In this document: positions 58,605 to 64,000 of the stretch, one piece after another
Layout of the letters: each line of letters opens with the position of its first letter
Position numbering within the stretch: position 1 is the first letter of the stretch
From: Bugula neritina
Lineage: Eukaryota > Bryozoa > Gymnolaemata > Cheilostomatida > Bugulidae
Length of the DNA: 64,000 nucleotides
Assembly (NCBI GenBank): GCA_964035545.1
Contig: OZ037771.1
Span: 930,001-994,000 of the forward strand
Direction: 5' to 3'
Program-made: the position numbers and the translations under genes
Notes under the pieces: generated by a model
What the model saw: the letters and a program-made list of their open reading frames with translations, nothing else
The model's database searches: none
What the model was told of the DNA's origin: nothing

Positions 58605-59166
58605 CCTTATATGTTGTCATGTGTGTCTAGCCCCGATGATGTCGTATGAGTGTATGAGTCAGCGTATGAGTGCAACAGTCAGCATTGTGCTTCAGACTGA
58701 CAGATAAATATATTTCTGGTATGTTATTATATGAGATATAGTCTTAAATAAAACTATACACTTCACAGTGATCTCTCATCTTGTTGTCACTAAATTACTA
58801 GTGTGTAGAATGCAGAGATCAACACACACCCGTCCTGATGCATCACTAGGAAGATAGAATGGCTCTTTCCAGAGACATTCTACATTATGAATCCTGCATA
58901 CGCTCGGTGTATATAGGTTGGTGTAGGCTAAACCTTTAGCACTGTCTCAGTAGTATTTATATATAAATGTATTGAGTAACCTTACAGTATTCTGTTAATA
59001 CAAGAAAGTGTAAAGTGCATTTGATATGAAACAACATAAAAATTGATTTATATAAACTACTAACAGTTGGCTTATTGTATGTTGAAATGTAACAGAAAAA
59101 TATAAGTAAAATAAGTCATCTCCCCTTGCACATGTCGCTGCTAATACTACTGAATGTTAACTTAGC
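58605..59166. other. Tail-to-tail spacer, no gene seen
   Basis: Convergent 3' ends of the secreted-protein gene and VPS36. AT-rich, no exon or RNA gene recognised. Confidence 0.5.
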
Positions 59167-62100
59167 CTAAGATATGCAGTCCGTGAGAAATTTGTTAGGG
59201 TAGAATCTAAGACCTTCCACAGTGTCATCCCGGCACAATTTTCCCTTCTGTTCAGCTAGAAGTAGTCTACAATACAGTAACTGACACTAGTAATCGACAC
59301 TAGTAACTGACACTAGTAACTGACACTAGTAACTGACACTAGTAATCGACACTAGTAACTGACACTAGTAACTGACTGCCAACTGACACTAGCAACTAAT
59401 GCAAGCATAAACTTTGAAATATGACCAGGTGTAACATAACACTCCATAGCAACAGAATGAAATAGTCCAATAGCAGAAGGTTTAACATACCGTTCTTTAG
59501 CAATAATAACTGATAGGCCAATGACACGAGCCAGTTCATCAGCTGACAGGCAACTTCGTTCTTCTACCTGCAGAATACATGATCCGTTGATAAACAAAAG
59601 AATGTAATACAAATTGATTACTTAACTAGCATAAAACAGCATAGAATACAGTGTATTAGTTGTTAGTAGTAACAGTACTGACATCACCATTAGTGGCACT
59701 AATAGTATTAGTTATACTAGAAGTGTTAGTCATACTAATAGTAATAGTAGCCGTACTAGCAGTATTAGTCATACTAATAATAATAGTAGCCATGCTAGCA
59801 ATATTTGAAGAATTACTATGAGTAGATTAAGCATCCTTCAATTTTTCTAATAAATATCCAACATTATCAGACAACTGTATGTTGGTATAACATAATACAG
59901 TATAACATAAAGTATAATATATTAAAGTATAACATAATAAAGTATAATATAACAAGGTCTAATATGGTAAGATATAAGAGAGTAACGGCAGCCTCACCAG
60001 CAGCGCTGTCTCAGCTACCACACTCTCCTCGTCGCTAGACCGCAGCTGGATCAGTCTCACCCCGCTGCCGTAAGTCTTCAGAGTGACGGGCAGATCCATT
60101 GAAGGCAGCAACTTACACGCGTCGTACAGATCTTGAGGGGAGAGAAGCTAATAGAGAGAGCAGAGCTATTTGCAGATAGTACAACATACAAGGGGAGATA
60201 ACACATCATGTAGCCAAAACAATGTACTAACGTAATAAATGACAAGAAAAATTAAGAAAAATCAAAAATGGGTACAATATCGGAGCCTGTGAAAAATCTG
60301 AACATTGTATCAGATGAGTTGGTAGGTGAGTTAGTAGGTGAGTTAGTAGGTGAATTAGTAGGTGAGTTGGTAGGTGAGTTAGTAGGTGAGTTGGTAGGTG
60401 AGTTGGTAGGTGAGTTGGTAGGTGAGTTAGTAGGTGAGTTAGTAGGTGAGTTAGTAGGTGAGTTATCCAAGTCTGCAAGGTTGATGCAGGGATAATGAGC
60501 AGAATGAAATGAGCTCTAGACTAGGTAAGTTTCGACTGAGAAGTTTTGTGACAAACACTAAGACTTTACAGTTTAGTTAATCAGATTAAGAATTCACATT
60601 ATCATGTTAGAAAAGAATTTACCTCAACACCCCTGGCCCTGTTAATCCTACAGTAGACATCAGTGAGGGTCATCATACCCCCGCATTCCTGTGAACAGGA
60701 AAACATAGGCTATCGAGTGATACATATATTGAAACACTGCCAGCTAATGCAGTAACTTCAACTATATTTAATATGACTGTAGCAAAATCATTTAAAGAAA
60801 TGTAGAACTGACACATAAGCTAGACGGCAGCTATGTAAAGAAGGTAATATACCTGTAAAGGTGTCACAAGAACTGAGCTGATTTGTTTAGAAAGTTCTAG
60901 AAGATACTTGGAGTTTGATTTATGGGAATCCCGGGTAACCGGGTCGGGAATTCCCAAAGACAGAAGATATGATTTGAATCGAACTGTCTGTAACAGGAAT
61001 GCAAATAAGTTGTTGGATAAAACGGTGAGATATACACAATTTATGTCATATAAGAGATGATGTCAGAGCAAGTTAGACCTGCATGAAATAAATTAACAGA
61101 ATAAAATTAAGTAAAATTATGAATTAGTGTTGTAACATATGAGCTTTATGTTTCAAATTCTCTCAACATCCAGAGTTATCCTCTCTTTCTACTAAAGTTA
61201 CTAGATAGTATTGTAAGCTATATATGGGGGTAGAATATTCTGGCAACAGTGTTTCATCATTTGAAATTATAATCTACCTTTCTAGTAACACACTACATAA
61301 ATACAACATGACTCTTAAACTGAGATATTTACACATATCAAAAAGATGCAATCGAATAGTACGTCTGCAGCCTCATGTGTGTAACCACTCACCTCATCCT
61401 CTGTTATATTACCCTGCTTCTGCTCTATCTTAGCAGCAATTGACTTTGATATGGCCACCATCTCCTTAGCCTAGAGTTACAACACATCTTAGTAACAGCC
61501 AAACTTATTAACCAAAATAGAAGGCAACAGAAGTCAAGTTGGTTCTATTTCCGGATATTTAGCTGATGACAATGAACGAAATATTAGAGCCTTACTTTAA
61601 CCATGAGGGCATCTAAATCCTCAAACGCTGCCGAAATAGTGCTGTCTGTTCGTCTCTGTTGCTCGTTTATTTTCTTCTCAATGCCAGCAATTCCCTGTTT
61701 CAGTTTGCCAACCTAAATCAAACACTTTCTACATATGATACAAGTGAAAGTGTTTCCAGTTAAATTCAAACAAATCATCTAATTCGACAGTATCAATCCG
61801 CCATTCTGGCTGACAACAATATTGTTAGAAGCACTTTTAAATGATGAGTGACTTTGTAACAAGTACATGTTGTATGGATTGCAGTATATATATCACCAGT
61901 GGTAAGTAAGAGTATAACACAGAACACTGTGAAAAGAAAGTGTCTACCTGGTAAGAAGATCCCTGATTGGCCGGTGCTTTCTTCACTTCCCACAGTCTCC
62001 GCCCAACAACATCCTTCAACTGTCTCATAAACTAGAATATAACAAAACAACTCAACACATCAGGTGTGCAGGACTCACACAGAATATACTTTTATGTTGA

Positions 62101-63185
62101 GCTAATGAAAGAAAAGAGATTCTTACCTCAGTTTGCCCACCTTTTTGAAAGGACCACCGAACAAATGTGTAAGAGCTGTGAGTGACAGGCCCAGAGCCAG
62201 TGCCGGATTTACGAGGGGAGAGGTAGCACACTATCTTCGCACTGGAAAACAGCAGATACTTTCACATAATCACTTATTTGTAAAGTGTGTAGAATAGGTA
62301 AGGATATAGTAAGACAGAGCATACCTTCTAGTGAATGAGTATATAGTAAGACAGAGCATACCTTCTAGTGAATGAGTATATAGTAAGACAGAGTATACCT
62401 TCTAGTGAATGAGTATATAGTAAGACAGAGTATACCTTCTAGAGAATGAGTATATAGTAAAACAGAGTATACCTTCTAGTGAATGAGTATATAGTAAGAC
62501 AGAGTATACCTTCTAGTGAATGAGGATATAGTAGTATACCTTCTAGTGAATGAGGATATAGTAAGACAGATTATACCTTCTAGTGAATGAGTATATAGTA
62601 AGACAGAGTATACCTTCTAGTGAATGAGTATATAGTAAGACAGAGTATACCTTCTAGTGAATGAGTATATAGTAAGACAGAGTATACCTTCTAGTGAATG
62701 AGGATATAGTAGTATACCTTCTAGTGAATGAGTATATAGTAAGAGAGAGTATACCTTCTAGTGAATGAGGATATAGTAGTATACCTTCTAGTGAATGAGG
62801 ATATAGTAAGACAGAGTATACCTTCTAGTGAATGAGGATATAGTAAGACAGAGTATACCTTCTAGTGAATGAGGATGGTTCTTCATCTAAGGAAGTGATG
62901 TAACTCAAGTCAAGTGAGAGGCAGACTCTCTCATCATTGACATTAGTCCAAATAAGTCGATGACTAGTAAGAACAAGGTTACCATCTTCATATGCTGATG
63001 CCTACAGAGTCAATGGTAGCGATTGAACATTTATCTCGTAAGCAGCAGATCATGATCAGGAGTAACAAGAATAAATTAATCCACTGCACCTTGTTGTCTC
63101 CGTCATAAAGTTTAACACCATCATTAGAATGATGAAAATTTTCATCATCTTTCAATGAAACATTAGACCACTGCAGTCTATCCAT
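59167..63185 (-). CDS. VPS36: ESCRT-II subunit VPS36 (EAP45)
   Basis: Eleven minus-strand exons: 63090-63185, 62859-63001, 62127-62241, 61948-62031, 61596-61712, 61393-61470, 60853-60987, 60623-60688, 59998-60147, 59491-59567 and 59167-59266. They give 386 residues, the length I recall for human VPS36. The protein binds phosphoinositides and ubiquitin through its N-terminal GLUE domain and forms ESCRT-II with VPS22 and VPS25 for multivesicular-body sorting. Seen: [42 protein letters not shown] (GLUE); [20 protein letters not shown]; then the two winged-helix regions ([84 protein letters not shown]). No NZF finger, as usual in animals. The ATG at 63185 is chosen over an in-frame upstream GTG. 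Confidence 0.97.
59275..59390. repeat. VPS36: 13-14 bp tandem repeat (actgacactagta)
   Basis: About eight copies of ctgacactagtaa or tcgacactagtaa lie in the last VPS36 intron, starting just upstream (minus strand) of the acceptor of exon 59167-59266. Confidence 0.9.
60318..60465. repeat. VPS36: 12-bp tandem repeat (gttagtaggtga)
   Basis: Twelve copies of gagttagtaggt lie in a VPS36 intron, open in several frames on both strands. Low-complexity Val-Gly-Glu-Leu and Thr-Asn-Ser-Pro frames here are artefacts. Confidence 0.95.
62290..62858 (-). repeat. VPS36: 37-bp array duplicating a 5' splice site, about 16 copies
   Basis: On the minus strand exon 62859-63001 ends CTCATTCACTAGAAG, followed by gtatac. 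This junction recurs about 16 times as tcattcactagaaggtatac in 37-bp units (some 27-bp deleted forms). Every copy keeps about 14 exon bases and a usable gtatac donor. The array is almost the whole intron. Confidence 0.96.
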
Positions 63186-64000
63186 GGCCACAAAATTAGC
63201 CTTGCTTACCTAGCCTGTAAACCACAATAAGAATATTTTAAAAACAAAATTTTGTATATATTAATCTACAAAAATTAAATAGCAAGACTAAAACAAGTCT
63301 AAAACCTGGAGGCAACAGAGGATTTTAAGGTAGGTAAACTGTTGATACTTCCTTCTTTTGACTGAAAGCAAATTTCATCTGTTTTATCAAGAACATTTCT
63401 TTCAAATATCAAACAATGTATTAGCATATCAAAGTATTTCATCTTCATTATATTCCACAAATCCGATTAGAAGACTGTTAAAAATTATTAGATTCTAGAG
63501 TTTCGGTTGAAGTCTAAGAACTTAATCTTCTTTTAAAATTAAATTGAAAACTTGGCAATTATAGAAGCATTTAGTTTTTTCATCATTCTTACACCCTACT
63601 TCAGGTTAGAAAAATTGTCTCCAATTTAGGTAAAGTTGTGATTAGTGGCCATACTTAATACTATTAGTAGTACCAAAGAAAATGCTTAGCTTATGTTGTG
63701 ATACTGAATCCAATTGCAAATATCAAAATAACTTAATAAGCTGAACGTGAGTGTAACTGTCAGTTATTTTATTCACAATCGATCCCCATCATATTGAAAA
63801 AGTCCATAGTGATAGTCCATAGACATAGTGATGGATAACGCTGATAAGCATGCTAATGCTGAGTATCAGTATGGCTATAGTCTTAGTCTATAAGCAACAG
63901 TGAGTGTAAAACTAATACTATTAATAATACTCAGTAAATTAGTAATACTAATAGTAATACTAATACTAATAGTAATACTAATAGTAATACTAATACTAAT
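63186..64000. other. Upstream region of VPS36, no gene seen
   Basis: AT-rich. The last 80 bases are a (taatactaatag)n simple repeat running off the window. No TATA box or exon recognised. Confidence 0.5.

Overview
This is a window of nuclear DNA from an animal, most likely an invertebrate. The genes are cut into many short exons with GT-AG introns. The background is AT-rich, simple and tandem repeats are very common, and the gene set (CHM/REP, UBXN7, COQ3, VPS36, TRAPPC2, ESD, SPATA4) is typical of metazoans. I could not settle the phylum; a spiralian/lophotrochozoan is a guess. Gene models were built by hand from splice signals, reading-frame phase and recalled family sequence. Exon edges should be good to about one base, but none has transcript support.

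Layout, left to right. 253-2304 (+): C-terminal exons of a membrane protein, possibly a CatSper auxiliary subunit. 2597-7521 (-): a complete type I membrane protein with EGF/EB-like Cys-rich modules. 7986-10042 (-): S-formylglutathione hydrolase (ESD). 11083-16520 (-): a GC-rich Ty3/gypsy element with an intact pol ORF and one LTR, lacking gag and the other LTR. 16773-17905 (+): TRAPPC2/sedlin. 18347-20617 (-): SPATA4. A 389-bp divergent promoter then leads to CHM/Rab escort protein (21007-33318, +), whose fifth intron holds a complete opposite-strand ankyrin-TPR gene (23909-27897). 35181-43215 (+): a small one-Ig-domain membrane protein whose introns carry a 702-bp MITE, a 2.4-kb 33-bp minisatellite and a 1.4-kb palindrome of tRNA-like units. 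43623-48475 (-): UBXN7. 49148-50986 (-): COQ3. 54251-58533 (+): an unrecognised secreted acidic protein with a TATA promoter and a 5' UTR exon. 59167-63185 (-): VPS36.

The genes do not form a pathway. They are mostly housekeeping genes for membrane traffic (TRAPPC2, CHM, VPS36), ubiquitin/p97 work (UBXN7), metabolism (ESD, COQ3) and sperm or cilia (SPATA4, perhaps CatSper).

The most unusual signal is where the tandem repeats sit. At ten or more exon-intron junctions the array contains copies of the splice site itself, often with the last or first exon bases, so the real site is one end copy of a row of duplicated 5' or 3' splice sites. The Ig-gene minisatellite repeats a branchpoint-like TACTAAC followed by TATTAG about 73 times just before a real acceptor. 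This looks like a genome-wide habit of minisatellite birth at splice junctions and is the main candidate for something undescribed.
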